DNA from: Novosphingobium sp. FSW06-99
GTDB taxonomy: Bacteria; Pseudomonadota; Alphaproteobacteria; Sphingomonadales; Sphingomonadaceae
Direction of reading: 5' to 3'
DNA length: 64,000 bases
Assembly (NCBI RefSeq): GCF_001519065.1
Contig: NZ_KQ954253.1
Span: 258,087 to 322,086, forward strand
In this document: positions 22,608 through 30,800 of the stretch, piece after piece
Numbering within the stretch: the stretch's first letter is position 1
How the letters are laid out: each line of letters starts with the position of its first letter
The notes under the pieces: model-generated
What the model saw: only the letters and a program-made list of their open reading frames with translations
Database searches by the model: none
What the model was told of the DNA's origin: nothing
Program-made: the position numbers and the translations under genes

Positions 22608-24383
22608 TTACCCGCCAGCCGGCGGCGGTTCGACCCAGGGCAGCACCGACGGGCGCGCCCAGAGATAGCCCTGCCCCATGCGGCAGCCATTCTTGCGCAA
22701 CAGATCGGCCTGCGTCGTGGTTTCGATCCCTTCGGCAATCACCGCGATATCGAGCAGGCGGGCCAGGTGGATGATCCCTTGTGTCAACCGCTGCGCACGC
22801 GGGTCGGTGGCCAACCCGGCGACGAATTTCTGATCGAGCTTGACCAGATCGATCGGATAGCGCTGCAGATAGGCAAGCGAGGCATAGCCGGTGCCGAAAT
22901 CGTCAAGCGCCAGCTTTATGCCCAGCGCCTTGAGCTGGCGCATGTGTTCGAGCGCCTTGTCCTCGTTGCCGATCGCGGCGCTTTCGGTGATTTCCAGCAC
23001 TAGCCGGCGGGGATCGAGCCCGCTGCGGTCGAGCGCCGAGCGTACCATCGGCACGACCAGCCCGCTGGTGATCGACAACGCCGACATGTTGACCGAAAGA
23101 CGCTGTCCGGCAGGCGCGGTCGCGCCTTGTCGGCACGCGTTGAAGAGCACCCAGGCGTCGAGCCGACCGGACAGACCGCAGGCCTCGGCCAGTGGCACGA
23201 AATTGACCGGCGCGATCACGCCAGCCTGCGGATGGCGCCAGCGCACCAGCGCTTCATACCCGAGCACCCGGCCCGATGGCAGATCGTGGCACGATTGCCA
23301 TTCCAGAAACAGCTCGTCGCGGTCGATGGCCTGTTCCAGTTCGCTTTCGCGAGCGGCGGCCCGGTCAACCGGGCCGACCACGCGCGGGCCTGCGATCGCC
23401 ACGCGCCCGCGCCCACCACGTTTGGCGATATAGAGCGCACGATCGGCCTCTCGCAGCAGATCATCGGCCACCACCGCGTCACGCGGCGCCAGCGCGCCGC
23501 CGATCGACAGGCCTGGCTCGATGACCGTGCCATCGATCGTGATCGGCCGCCCGCAGACTGCCAGGACGCGCGACGCGACCTGGCCAAGCGCGCCATGATC
23601 GACCGGATGCGCCAGCAGGACCACGAATTCATCGCCGCCGATGCGTGCCACCAGATCGGTCTGGCGCACGACCGATTGCAACCGGCGGGCCACTTCCTTC
23701 AGCACCTGATCGCCCGCGTCATGGCCATGCGTGTCGTTGATATGTTTGAAGCGATCGAGATCGAGATAGAGCAGGCCGCACGTCTTGCCTGCCAGCGCGG
23801 CGGCCAGGACATGTTCGATGGCCTTTTCCAATCCCCGCCGGTTGAGCAGACCGGTCAGCGAATCCGATCGTGCCGCTTCGCGCAACAGGCTGTTGCGGCG
23901 GTGCAATTCCATCAGCGACCGGGCATTTTCGGCCAGCCGCTGCAACATCGCGCAATCCGCCCCGGTAAACTGGCGCGGCACGCGGTCGATCACACAGACC
24001 GTGCCCAGCGCCGCGCCATCCTCGGCCACAATCGGCGCGCCGGCATAGAACCGGATATGCGGCGCGCCGGTCACCAGCGGATTGGCGTCAAACCGGGGAT
24101 CGCCATAGGCGTCTTCGACCACCATGACCTGGCCCGCATTGGCGATCGTGTGCGAACAAAAGGCAATCCGGCGCGGGGTCTGCCGGACATCGAGCCCGAC
24201 CATCGCCTTGAACCACTGGCGATCGGCATCGATCAGCGAAACCAGCGCAATCGGCATGCCGAAATGGGCACTGGCAATTTCGGTCAGGTTGTTGAATTGC
24301 TGATCGAAATCGCTGTCGAGAATACGGTAATCATACAACGTCGCCAGGCGCTCGATTTCCCGGCCTGAATTGGAATGTGCCAA
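22608..24383 (-). CDS. GAF-GGDEF-EAL c-di-GMP turnover protein
   Basis: About 591 residues. The N-terminal GAF domain (IERLATLYDYRILDSDFDQQFNNL, LVSLIDADRQWFKA, GAPHIRFYAGAPIVAEDGAALG) is followed by GGDEF with an intact active loop (ARIGGDEFVVLL, DSLTGLLNRRGLE, LDLDRFKHIND). Last is an EAL domain (YEALVRWRHPQ, LEITESA, LDDFGTGYASLAYL, KLDQKFV, AEGIET). Both catalytic sets look intact, so it may act as cyclase, phosphodiesterase or both. The start is uncertain: a TTG at 24383 has GGGAGA suitably placed, while the longest frame begins at a GTG at 24512 and adds Cys/Arg-rich residues that do not look coded. Cytoplasmic, with no membrane segment. Controls motility, biofilm or adhesin use in general. 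Confidence 0.88.
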   Translation of the reverse strand: MAHSNSGREIERLATLYDYRILDSDFDQQFNNLTEIASAHFGMPIALVSLIDADRQWFKAMVGLDVRQTPRRIAFCSHTIANAGQVMVVEDAYGDPRFDANPLVTGAPHIRFYAGAPIVAEDGAALGTVCVIDRVPRQFTGADCAMLQRLAENARSLMELHRRNSLLREAARSDSLTGLLNRRGLEKAIEHVLAAALAGKTCGLLYLDLDRFKHINDTHGHDAGDQVLKEVARRLQSVVRQTDLVARIGGDEFVVLLAHPVDHGALGQVASRVLAVCGRPITIDGTVIEPGLSIGGALAPRDAVVADDLLREADRALYIAKRGGRGRVAIAGPRVVGPVDRAAARESELEQAIDRDELFLEWQSCHDLPSGRVLGYEALVRWRHPQAGVIAPVNFVPLAEACGLSGRLDAWVLFNACRQGATAPAGQRLSVNMSALSITSGLVVPMVRSALDRSGLDPRRLVLEITESAAIGNEDKALEHMRQLKALGIKLALDDFGTGYASLAYLQRYPIDLVKLDQKFVAGLATDPRAQRLTQGIIHLARLLDIAVIAEGIETTTQADLLRKNGCRMGQGYLWARPSVLPWVEPPPAGG

Positions 24384-24666
24384 CAAAGTTCTCCCACAGC
24401 ACCAGCGACATGGTTCGGCTCGGCATCTTCTGATGCCAATTTTTGCAAGCTGGAGGTCCAGATAGCCCGATTTACGATTCTTTCCTGGCGGGAGATGATT
24501 TTCATTATTCACACGGTCGCGCGCCCGGCACGCAAACGTTTGACCGCATTCACCAAATCACCCCTCGCAAGGCACCGTCTTGCCACAGGGGGTCGAGCAA
24601 TCCTTTACCAAATATGGTTAATTCATGCCCGGGCCGACAAGGCATGCGCCGACCTCGCCAAGGTGC

Positions 24667-26076
24667 TTAGCCGAGGCCCGGAACCGGCACCGGCGCCAGC
24701 ACCGGCGCCTCGAAACTGGCGACCGGATAGGCGCAATAGTCGGCGGCATAATAGGCGCTGGGGCGATGGTTGCCGGATTCGCCCAACCCGCCAAACGGCG
24801 CAGCCGAGGCCGCGCCGGTGGTCGGCCTGTTCCAGTTGACCACGCCCGCGCGCACTTCACTCACAAACCGCTCCCACAACGCGGGATCGCCGGCCAGCAA
24901 CCCGGCGCTCAGCCCGAACGCGGTCGCATTCGCCGCAGCAATCGCAGCGGTGAAATCGGGCACGCGCACGATCGACAGCACCGGGGCAAATATTTCGGCA
25001 TCGGGCAGGGCAACGCCTGTTGCTTCGAGCAGCACCGGGCCAAAGAACGCTTCTGGCCGATCGGCCACGCTGCTGCGATCGAGCAACACCCGGGCCCCCG
25101 CCGCGACCAACCCGGCCAGCGCATGTCGCGCGCCGTCCGCCGCCCGCGGCGAGATCAGCGGGCCCATGAAGGCATTGTCGTCGCCCGCGCCGATCGGCAG
25201 GCGCGCCGACAGGTCGACCAGCGCCGCGATCAGCGCATCACCCGCCGTCCCTTCGGGAACGATCAGCCGGCGCGCGCACGAACAGCGCTGTCCCGTGGTG
25301 ACAAACGCCGAATGGACCACCAGATTGGCCAATATCGCCGGATCGGTGGCATCGTCCCACGCCACCAGCGGATTGTTGCCGCCCAGTTCGAGCGCCAGGA
25401 TCACCCCGGGCCGATCGACAAACGCGCGGCGAAAATGGCGCCCGGCATTGGCCGAACCGGTGAACAACAGGCCATCGATATCCTGTTCGATCAGTGCCGC
25501 GCCGGTATCGCGCCCGCCCTGCAGGATCTGCAGGACATCACCGGGCAATCCCGCCGCGTGCCAGGCATCGACCATCGCCGCGCCCACGCCAGGGGTCAGC
25601 TCGGACGGCTTGAACACCACCGTGTTGCCCGCGATCAGCGCCGGGACGATATGCCCGTTGGGCAGATGGCCGGGAAAATTGTATGGCCCCAGCACCGCCA
25701 TCACGCCATGCGGATGGTGGCGCAGCACGGCGCGGCCAAACGGCTGCGCGCTGTCGCTGGTGCCGGTGCGTTCGGCCTGCGCACGGATCGAGATGTCGAC
25801 TTTGCCGATCATCGCGGTCACTTCGGTGCGCGCTTCCCACAGCAATTTGCCGGTTTCGCGCGCGATCAGCCGGGCTAGGTCTTCGCGCCGCGCATCAAGC
25901 ACTGCGCCATAGGCCTGCGCCAGGGCCACGCGTTCATCCAGCGGCCGCCGCGCCCAGCCGGGCGCTGCGGCCCGCGCACGCGCCACCGCCGCGGCGGCCA
26001 TCGCCGCATCGGCGACGGGGCCCTGCCACACCGGATCACCGGTGGCCGGATCGAACGATTGCAGCAGGTGCGCCAT
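24667..26076 (-). CDS. astD: N-succinylglutamate 5-semialdehyde dehydrogenase-like (AstD)
   Basis: 469-residue NAD-dependent aldehyde dehydrogenase. Cofactor and catalytic motifs: VLGPYNFPGHLPNGHIVPAL, VFKPSELTPGVG, LFTGSANAGRHF, ALELGGNNPLV with the general base Glu, and TTGQRCSCARRLIV with the catalytic Cys. PFGRAVLRHHPHGVMAVLG, PFGGLGESGNHRPSAYYAADY are AstD-specific. AstD is the fourth enzyme of arginine catabolism by the succinyltransferase route. The ATG at 26076 has GGA nine bases upstream; the GTG one codon earlier is also possible. The aminotransferase gene ends 12 bases upstream on the same strand. I find no astA, astB or astE within the window. Confidence 0.88.
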   Translation of the reverse strand: MAHLLQSFDPATGDPVWQGPVADAAMAAAAVARARAAAPGWARRPLDERVALAQAYGAVLDARREDLARLIARETGKLLWEARTEVTAMIGKVDISIRAQAERTGTSDSAQPFGRAVLRHHPHGVMAVLGPYNFPGHLPNGHIVPALIAGNTVVFKPSELTPGVGAAMVDAWHAAGLPGDVLQILQGGRDTGAALIEQDIDGLLFTGSANAGRHFRRAFVDRPGVILALELGGNNPLVAWDDATDPAILANLVVHSAFVTTGQRCSCARRLIVPEGTAGDALIAALVDLSARLPIGAGDDNAFMGPLISPRAADGARHALAGLVAAGARVLLDRSSVADRPEAFFGPVLLEATGVALPDAEIFAPVLSIVRVPDFTAAIAAANATAFGLSAGLLAGDPALWERFVSEVRAGVVNWNRPTTGAASAAPFGGLGESGNHRPSAYYAADYCAYPVASFEAPVLAPVPVPGLG

Positions 26077-26088
26077 CACGGGTTTCCT

Positions 26089-27285
26089 TCAGGCCGCCTG
26101 CGCCATGCGCCCGCGCGTCGTCGCGAATGCCATGGCCAGCCGGTCGATCGCCATATCGACTTCTTGCGCGGTGATCGTCAACGGGGGCAACAGGCGAATG
26201 CAGTTGTCGCCGCCGCCCGCCACCAGCAAGGCATGCTCGCGCGCGGTCGTCATCATCTCGCGGTTGTTGACCAGCAGCTTCACCCCGATCAGTAGCCCCT
26301 TGCCGCGCACATCGACGGCAATGTCGCGATAGGCGGCCACCAGCTTGTTCAGCCCGGCGGCAAAACGATCACCCATTGCCCCGGCATGCGCCAGCAGGGC
26401 CGGATCGGCCAGCAGATCGAACGCCGCGTTGCCCACCGCCATCGCCAGCGGATTGCCGCCAAACGTGGTGCCGTGGGTGCCGGTCACCATGCCCACCGCC
26501 GCGTCGTGCGTGGCAAGGCAGGCGCCCATCGGAAACCCGCCGCCCATCGCCTTGGCAATCGCCATGATATCGGGTTCAGCGCCGGGCGCCCACTGGTGCG
26601 CAAACAGCCGCCCGGTGCGGCCCATGCCGCACTGCACTTCGTCATGGATCACCAGCACGCCCGCGTCGCTGGCCATCCGCCGCACGTTCTGCAGCCATTC
26701 GACCGGCAGCGCGCGCGCACCGCCTTCGCCCTGCACCGGCTCGATCAGCACGGCTGCGGTGGTCGGCGCGGCGATCGCGGCGGCCAGTGCAGCGGGGTCA
26801 TCGAGCGAAATCTGCACATATCCGGGCAGACGCGGACCAAACCCGTCGAGATACGTCGGATTGCCCGAGGCATTGACCGCCGCATACGTCCGGCCATGAA
26901 ACGATCCGGCAAAACCGATGATATCGATCCGTTCGCCCTGCCCTTTGGCGGCATGATGGCGGCGCGCGGTCTTGATAGCGCATTCGATCGCCTCGGTGCC
27001 CGAATTGGCAAAGAACACCACATCGGCAAACGACGCGCCGGTCAGCTTTTCGGCCAACGCCTCTTGCCCCGGAATGCGAAAGATGTTCGACACGTGCCAC
27101 AGCCGTTCGGCCTGATCGCGCAGCGCGGCCACCAGTTTGGGATGGCAATGGCCCAGCGCATTGGTGGCGATGCCGCTGACGCAATCGAGATACGTCTGCC
27201 CGTCGTGGGCGTGCAGCCACACGCCTTCGCCCCGGTCAACAGCCACCGGCGCCCGGTTATAGACGCCCATCAACGCATCGCTCAT
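26089..27285 (-). CDS. Class III aminotransferase, acetylornithine/succinylornithine type (ArgD/AstC)
   Basis: 398-residue PLP enzyme. MGVYNRAPVAVDRGEGVWLHA and YLDCVSGIATNALGHCHP start the fold; FFANSGTEAIECAIKTAR, GSFHGRTYAA, IHDEVQCGMGRTGRLFAHQ and MAIAKAMGGGFPMGA (PLP lysine) are the class signatures. The ATG at 27285 has GGAG nine bases upstream. Two functions fit: ArgD in arginine synthesis or AstC in arginine breakdown. The adjacent astD-like gene argues for breakdown or for a dual enzyme. Divergent from a LysR regulator that may control the pair. Confidence 0.88.
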   Translation of the reverse strand: MSDALMGVYNRAPVAVDRGEGVWLHAHDGQTYLDCVSGIATNALGHCHPKLVAALRDQAERLWHVSNIFRIPGQEALAEKLTGASFADVVFFANSGTEAIECAIKTARRHHAAKGQGERIDIIGFAGSFHGRTYAAVNASGNPTYLDGFGPRLPGYVQISLDDPAALAAAIAAPTTAAVLIEPVQGEGGARALPVEWLQNVRRMASDAGVLVIHDEVQCGMGRTGRLFAHQWAPGAEPDIMAIAKAMGGGFPMGACLATHDAAVGMVTGTHGTTFGGNPLAMAVGNAAFDLLADPALLAHAGAMGDRFAAGLNKLVAAYRDIAVDVRGKGLLIGVKLLVNNREMMTTAREHALLVAGGGDNCIRLLPPLTITAQEVDMAIDRLAMAFATTRGRMAQAA

Positions 27286-27362
27286 CGCCAACTCCTCGTC
27301 ATCACGATGCTGTTGCAAATATCGCATGAAAAAGGCATCTCAAAACAAGAAACACGCATTGT

Positions 27363-27383
27363 TTGATGTGTTTATTGCATCAA
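27363..27383. promoter_or_regulatory. Candidate LysR-type operator
   Basis: TTGATG / CATCAA inverted repeat with a 9-bp spacer between the divergent aminotransferase and lysR genes, 9 bases before the lysR start. Fits the T-N11-A style of LysR sites. Confidence 0.5.
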
Positions 27384-27392
27384 GAGGGTTCG

Positions 27393-28268
27393 ATGACCGA
27401 CCGCAACCTGCTGCCATCGATGGGGGCGATCCAGGCCTTTGTCGAATCCGCCGCGACCGAGAACTTTTCCGCCGCCGGCGCGCGGCTGGGGTTGAGCCAG
27501 AGCGCGATCAGCCGACAGATCGCGGCGATCGAGGCAATGGCGGGCACCGCGCTGTTCGAACGGCGCGGGCGGCGGGTGGTGCTCAATGCCGCCGGACGCA
27601 ACGTGCATGCCGCGCTGGTGCCCGCGCTCGACCAGATTGCCGGGGCAATGCGCGCGGTGCGGGCGCGGGGCAGCGAACTGACCGTGGCGACCCTGCCCGC
27701 CTTCGGCATGCGTTGGCTGGCGCCGCGCCTGCCGCAATTGAGCGCGCTGCACCCCGATCTGGTGGTCAACCTGCCGGTGCGGATCGATCCGTTCGACCTG
27801 ACGCGCGAAGGGTTTGACGCGGCCATCCATTTCGGCGCGCCCGACTGGCCCGATGCCGAACACCATTTCCTGTTTGAAGAAGAACAAGTTGCCGTGGCCG
27901 CGCCGGGCTGGGCGCTGGCGCATGGCCTGACCCGCCCCGAACAGGTGATCGATGCGCCGCTGCTGTTGCAAAGCCTGCGCCCGACGGCGTGGAACGACTG
28001 GCTCAGCGGCCAGGGCATTGCCGCGCCGCGGCTGACCGGCGCGCGGTTCGACCAGTTCATGATCATGGCCCAGGCTGCCGCCGCAGGGGTCGGGCTGGCG
28101 CTGATCCCGCGCTTTCTGATCGAGCCCGAACTGGCCGCCGGGACGCTGGTCGAAGTGTTTGCGCAAACCTTGAAAAGCCGGTCGGCCTATTGGCTGGTGC
28201 ACGCAAAAGGGCCGGTGTCACCGGCCCTTTCACGATTTCGCACCTGGCTGACGGCGCAAGCCGCCTGA
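27393..28268 (+). CDS. LysR-family transcriptional regulator, GcvA-like
   Basis: 291 residues. The N-terminal helix-turn-helix (MGAIQAFVESAATENFSAAG, LGLSQSAISRQIAAIEAMAG, LFERRGRRVVLNAAGR) is followed by the periplasmic-binding-like sensor half (TVATLPAFGMRWLAPRLPQL, FDAAIHFGAPDWPDAEHHFL, MAQAAAAGVGLALIPRFL). The pattern is nearest to the GcvA branch. ATG at 27393 has AGAGGG before it; the longer frame to 27363 lacks one. Divergent from the aminotransferase/astD pair, the probable target. A 12-bp terminator-like hairpin for the opposing gene is embedded near its 3' end. Confidence 0.88.
   Translation: MTDRNLLPSMGAIQAFVESAATENFSAAGARLGLSQSAISRQIAAIEAMAGTALFERRGRRVVLNAAGRNVHAALVPALDQIAGAMRAVRARGSELTVATLPAFGMRWLAPRLPQLSALHPDLVVNLPVRIDPFDLTREGFDAAIHFGAPDWPDAEHHFLFEEEQVAVAAPGWALAHGLTRPEQVIDAPLLLQSLRPTAWNDWLSGQGIAAPRLTGARFDQFMIMAQAAAAGVGLALIPRFLIEPELAAGTLVEVFAQTLKSRSAYWLVHAKGPVSPALSRFRTWLTAQAA
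28206..28230 (-). terminator. Terminator of the Gly/His/Tyr-rich gene embedded in the lysR 3' end
   Basis: AAAGGGCCGGTG / CACCGGCCCTTT, perfect 12-bp arms around one base. On the minus strand it is followed by TTGCG after the TTT arm, giving a four-T run. It lies 52 bases after the stop of the minus-strand gene, and inside the coding part of lysR for residues near AKGPVSPAL. Confidence 0.65.
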
Positions 28269-28281
28269 TCAGCCGCCGCGA

Positions 28282-28821
28282 TCAGCGATGTCCGCCGCCG
28301 CCATGCGCGGCGCCACCGCCGTGATACCCGCCGCCGCCGTGATACCCGCCACCGGCATAGCCACCATGGTATCCGCCCGCGGCATAGCCGCCATGATACC
28401 CGCCGCCATAACCGCCGCGATAGCCACCGACGGCGAACGGGTGCGCATAACGAGCGCCGCCGTACCACCAGTATCCATCATGCCAGCCCCAGCCGAGATT
28501 GGTGTAATACGACACCGGATAGCAATACCCCGGATAGCCCGGATAAGCGCCGTAGCAAGGGGCCGGTGCATAGGCCACCGGCGCAGGCGCATAGTATCCG
28601 ACCGGCGCCGGTGCCACATAGGGCCCCTGATTGCTGGCGATCGCCACACCCGCGGCCAGCCCGATCAGGCCCGCCGCAACGGGGAACCCGCCGCCGCGAT
28701 AATACCCGCCGTGATAGCCATAGGGCCGCGCATCTGCCGGGGTTGCCACGGCCAGCATGCCCAATGCCGCCGTGGCGGCAAGTGCGGTGCCGAGCACGGC
28801 CTTCTTGAAGATGGTCTTCAT
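28282..28821 (-). CDS. Exported Gly/His/Tyr-rich protein
   Basis: 179 residues with a signal peptide (MKTIFKKAVLGTALAATAAL, cleavage after ADA); the ATG at 28821 is chosen for it. The mature part has a Gly/Tyr stretch, one hydrophobic segment (FPVAAGLIGLAAGVAIASNQ), a Pro/Ala/Tyr section with two Cys, and a C-terminal array of GGYHGG-type units with many histidines (about ten in the last 60 residues). Such low-complexity proteins occur in sphingomonads without a known role; histidines suggest metal or surface binding. No sequence family recognised beyond this composition. Stands alone, convergent with lysR. Confidence 0.75.
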   Translation of the reverse strand: MKTIFKKAVLGTALAATAALGMLAVATPADARPYGYHGGYYRGGGFPVAAGLIGLAAGVAIASNQGPYVAPAPVGYYAPAPVAYAPAPCYGAYPGYPGYCYPVSYYTNLGWGWHDGYWWYGGARYAHPFAVGGYRGGYGGGYHGGYAAGGYHGGYAGGGYHGGGGYHGGGAAHGGGGHR

Positions 28822-28983
28822 GATATGCCTCCTTGTCGGCGTTGCCAGGGGGTGGTTCAAATGTCCCGGCAGCGATTCGTTTCCATGAGTGTTGAATTAG
28901 GCTTTCCAACCTGAACGCTGCTGGAAGCGCGAATGCAGCCAGGGTTAATCTGCGACCGATCGCCGCAGATTTGCGGGGGACCG

Positions 28984-29013
28984 TTTGCAGAGCGCCGCAT
29001 TATGCTATAATGC
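28984..29013 (+). promoter_or_regulatory. Sigma-70-like promoter with overlapping operator for the aldehyde dehydrogenase gene
   Basis: TTTGCA (28984-28989), 16 bases, then a perfect TATAAT (29006-29011). A 7-bp inverted repeat GCATTAT / ATAATGC (28997-29013) covers the -10, a good place for a repressor. The start codon is 36 bases on. Confidence 0.55.
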
Positions 29014-29048
29014 ATATCAATAATTGCCTGTCCGGGAGAGCGTTTGCC

Positions 29049-30449
29049 ATGGAATTCACCCGTCTGAACCCGATCACCGGGGCTGTTGCCTCGTCTGCGC
29101 CCGCGATGCAGGCCGCCGACATGCCCGCGCTGGCTGCGCGCGCGGCGGCGGCGCAACCGGCCTGGGCGGCCATCGGCCCCAACGGTCGGCGCGCCGTGCT
29201 GATGCAGGCCGCCGCCGCGCTGGAAGCGCGCAAGGACGATTTCGTCGCCGCGATGCAGGGCGAAATCGGCGCCACCGCAGGCTGGGCGCTGTTCAACCTG
29301 GGCCTGGCCGCATCGATGGTGCGCGAAGCCGCCGCGCTGACCACGCAGATCGCGGGCGAAGTGATCCCGTCGGACAAGCCGGGGTGCCTGGCCATGGCGC
29401 TGCGCGAACCGGTCGGCGTGATCCTGGGCATCGCGCCGTGGAACGCGCCGATCATCCTTGGCGTGCGCGCGATCGCGGTGCCGCTGGCCTGCGGCAATGC
29501 GGTCATTTTCAAGGCAAGCGAGATCTGCCCCCGCACCCATGCCCTGATCGTCGAGGCCTTTGCCGAAGCGGGCTTTCCCGATGGCGTGGTGCAAGTCGTC
29601 ACCAACGCGCCCGCCGATGCGGGCGCCGTGGTCGGCGCGCTGATCGACGCGCCCGAGGTCAAGCGGATCAATTTCACCGGATCGACCACGGTGGGCCGGA
29701 TCATCGCGGTGCGCGCGGCGCAGAACCTCAAACCCTGCCTGCTCGAACTGGGCGGCAAGGCGCCGCTGATCGTGCTGGAAGACGCCGATCTGGACGAAGC
29801 GGTCAAGGCCGCCGCGTTCGGCGCGTTCATGAACCAGGGCCAGATCTGCATGTCGACCGAACGGATCATCGTGGTCGATGCCGTGGCCAAGGCCTTTGCC
29901 GAAAAATTCCGCGCCAAAGTCGCCACCATGACGGTGGGCGATCCGCGCGAGGGCAAGACCCCGCTGGGCGCGGTGGTCGATGCCAAGACCGTCACCCACT
30001 GCCACAGCCTGATCGACGACGCGCTGGCCCATGGCGCCACCCTGCTCAACGGCGGCGCAACCACCGACAACGTGCTGATGCCCGCACACGTGGTCGATGG
30101 CGTAACCCCCGCGATGAAGCTGTTCCGCGACGAAAGCTTCGGCCCGGTGGTCGGCGTGATCCACGCCCGCGACGAAGCCCACGCCATCGAACTGGCCAAC
30201 GACAGCGAATACGGCCTGTCCGCCGCCGTGTTCACCCGCGACACCGCTCGCGGCCTGACCGTGGCACGCCAGATCAAATCCGGCATCTGCCACGTCAACG
30301 GCCCCACCGTCCACGACGAAGCCCAAATGCCCTTCGGCGGCGTCGGCGCCTCCGGCTATGGCCGCTTCGGCGGCAAAGCCGGCATCGACAGCTTCACCGA
30401 ACTGCGCTGGATCACGGTGGAGACACAGGCAGGGCATTTCCCGATCTGA
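29049..30449 (+). CDS. Aldehyde dehydrogenase (salicylaldehyde/vanillin dehydrogenase-like)
   Basis: 466-residue NAD(P)-dependent aldehyde dehydrogenase. IAPWNAPIILGVRAIAVPLACGN, KASEICPRTHAL, NFTGSTTVGRII, LELGGKAPLIV and NQGQICMSTERIIV (catalytic Cys) are all present. The lack of a mitochondrial-type insert and the SEICP motif place it near the salicylaldehyde/vanillin/benzaldehyde dehydrogenases. The ATG at 29049 is the first with family-like sequence. It stands alone with its own promoter and a palindrome over the -10, so a substrate-released repressor is likely; that repressor is not adjacent. Confidence 0.85.
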   Translation: MEFTRLNPITGAVASSAPAMQAADMPALAARAAAAQPAWAAIGPNGRRAVLMQAAAALEARKDDFVAAMQGEIGATAGWALFNLGLAASMVREAAALTTQIAGEVIPSDKPGCLAMALREPVGVILGIAPWNAPIILGVRAIAVPLACGNAVIFKASEICPRTHALIVEAFAEAGFPDGVVQVVTNAPADAGAVVGALIDAPEVKRINFTGSTTVGRIIAVRAAQNLKPCLLELGGKAPLIVLEDADLDEAVKAAAFGAFMNQGQICMSTERIIVVDAVAKAFAEKFRAKVATMTVGDPREGKTPLGAVVDAKTVTHCHSLIDDALAHGATLLNGGATTDNVLMPAHVVDGVTPAMKLFRDESFGPVVGVIHARDEAHAIELANDSEYGLSAAVFTRDTARGLTVARQIKSGICHVNGPTVHDEAQMPFGGVGASGYGRFGGKAGIDSFTELRWITVETQAGHFPI

Positions 30450-30800
30450 TCGATGACGTGGGGGCAGCCTGCTGGTCCGATTCTGACCTTTGCGGCCATG
30501 CGATCCGGATGGCTGGATGCAGATGTCAAAAACAATCTACTAGCCCGGCACGCGCTCGTTCGGCGCGCCTTCAGTCGTCATGGACTGCCTCCCACACGAA
30601 CCGCCCAAGGCATGATCAGATTCTGCACTTCGCCTCGATCGGATTTTATCATGACGCATTCTTTAAAAATTGGGATGCGTTTGCTTTGATGACCGCCATG
30701 TACTAGAGAAAAAACTCAACTTTTGGCGGGCTCGCCAAAATATCAAGCGCTTACGAAGAGCTGAAAAACTCATTTCATCGCTTGCTAATGAGTTCAATAT
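30450..30800. other. Intergenic region, no feature recognised
   Basis: 351 bases between the aldehyde dehydrogenase and the fusion kinase gene. The right part (from about 30640) is clearly more AT-rich than the rest of the window. Short frames exist but none looks coded, and I see no clear terminator or RNA. Confidence 0.45.

Noticed and set aside
24384..24512. N-terminal extension of the GAF-GGDEF-EAL gene to a GTG at 24512
   Set aside because: Cys/Arg-rich residues before the GAF domain, no ribosome site; a TTG at 24383 has GGGAGA at good distance. Not excluded fully.
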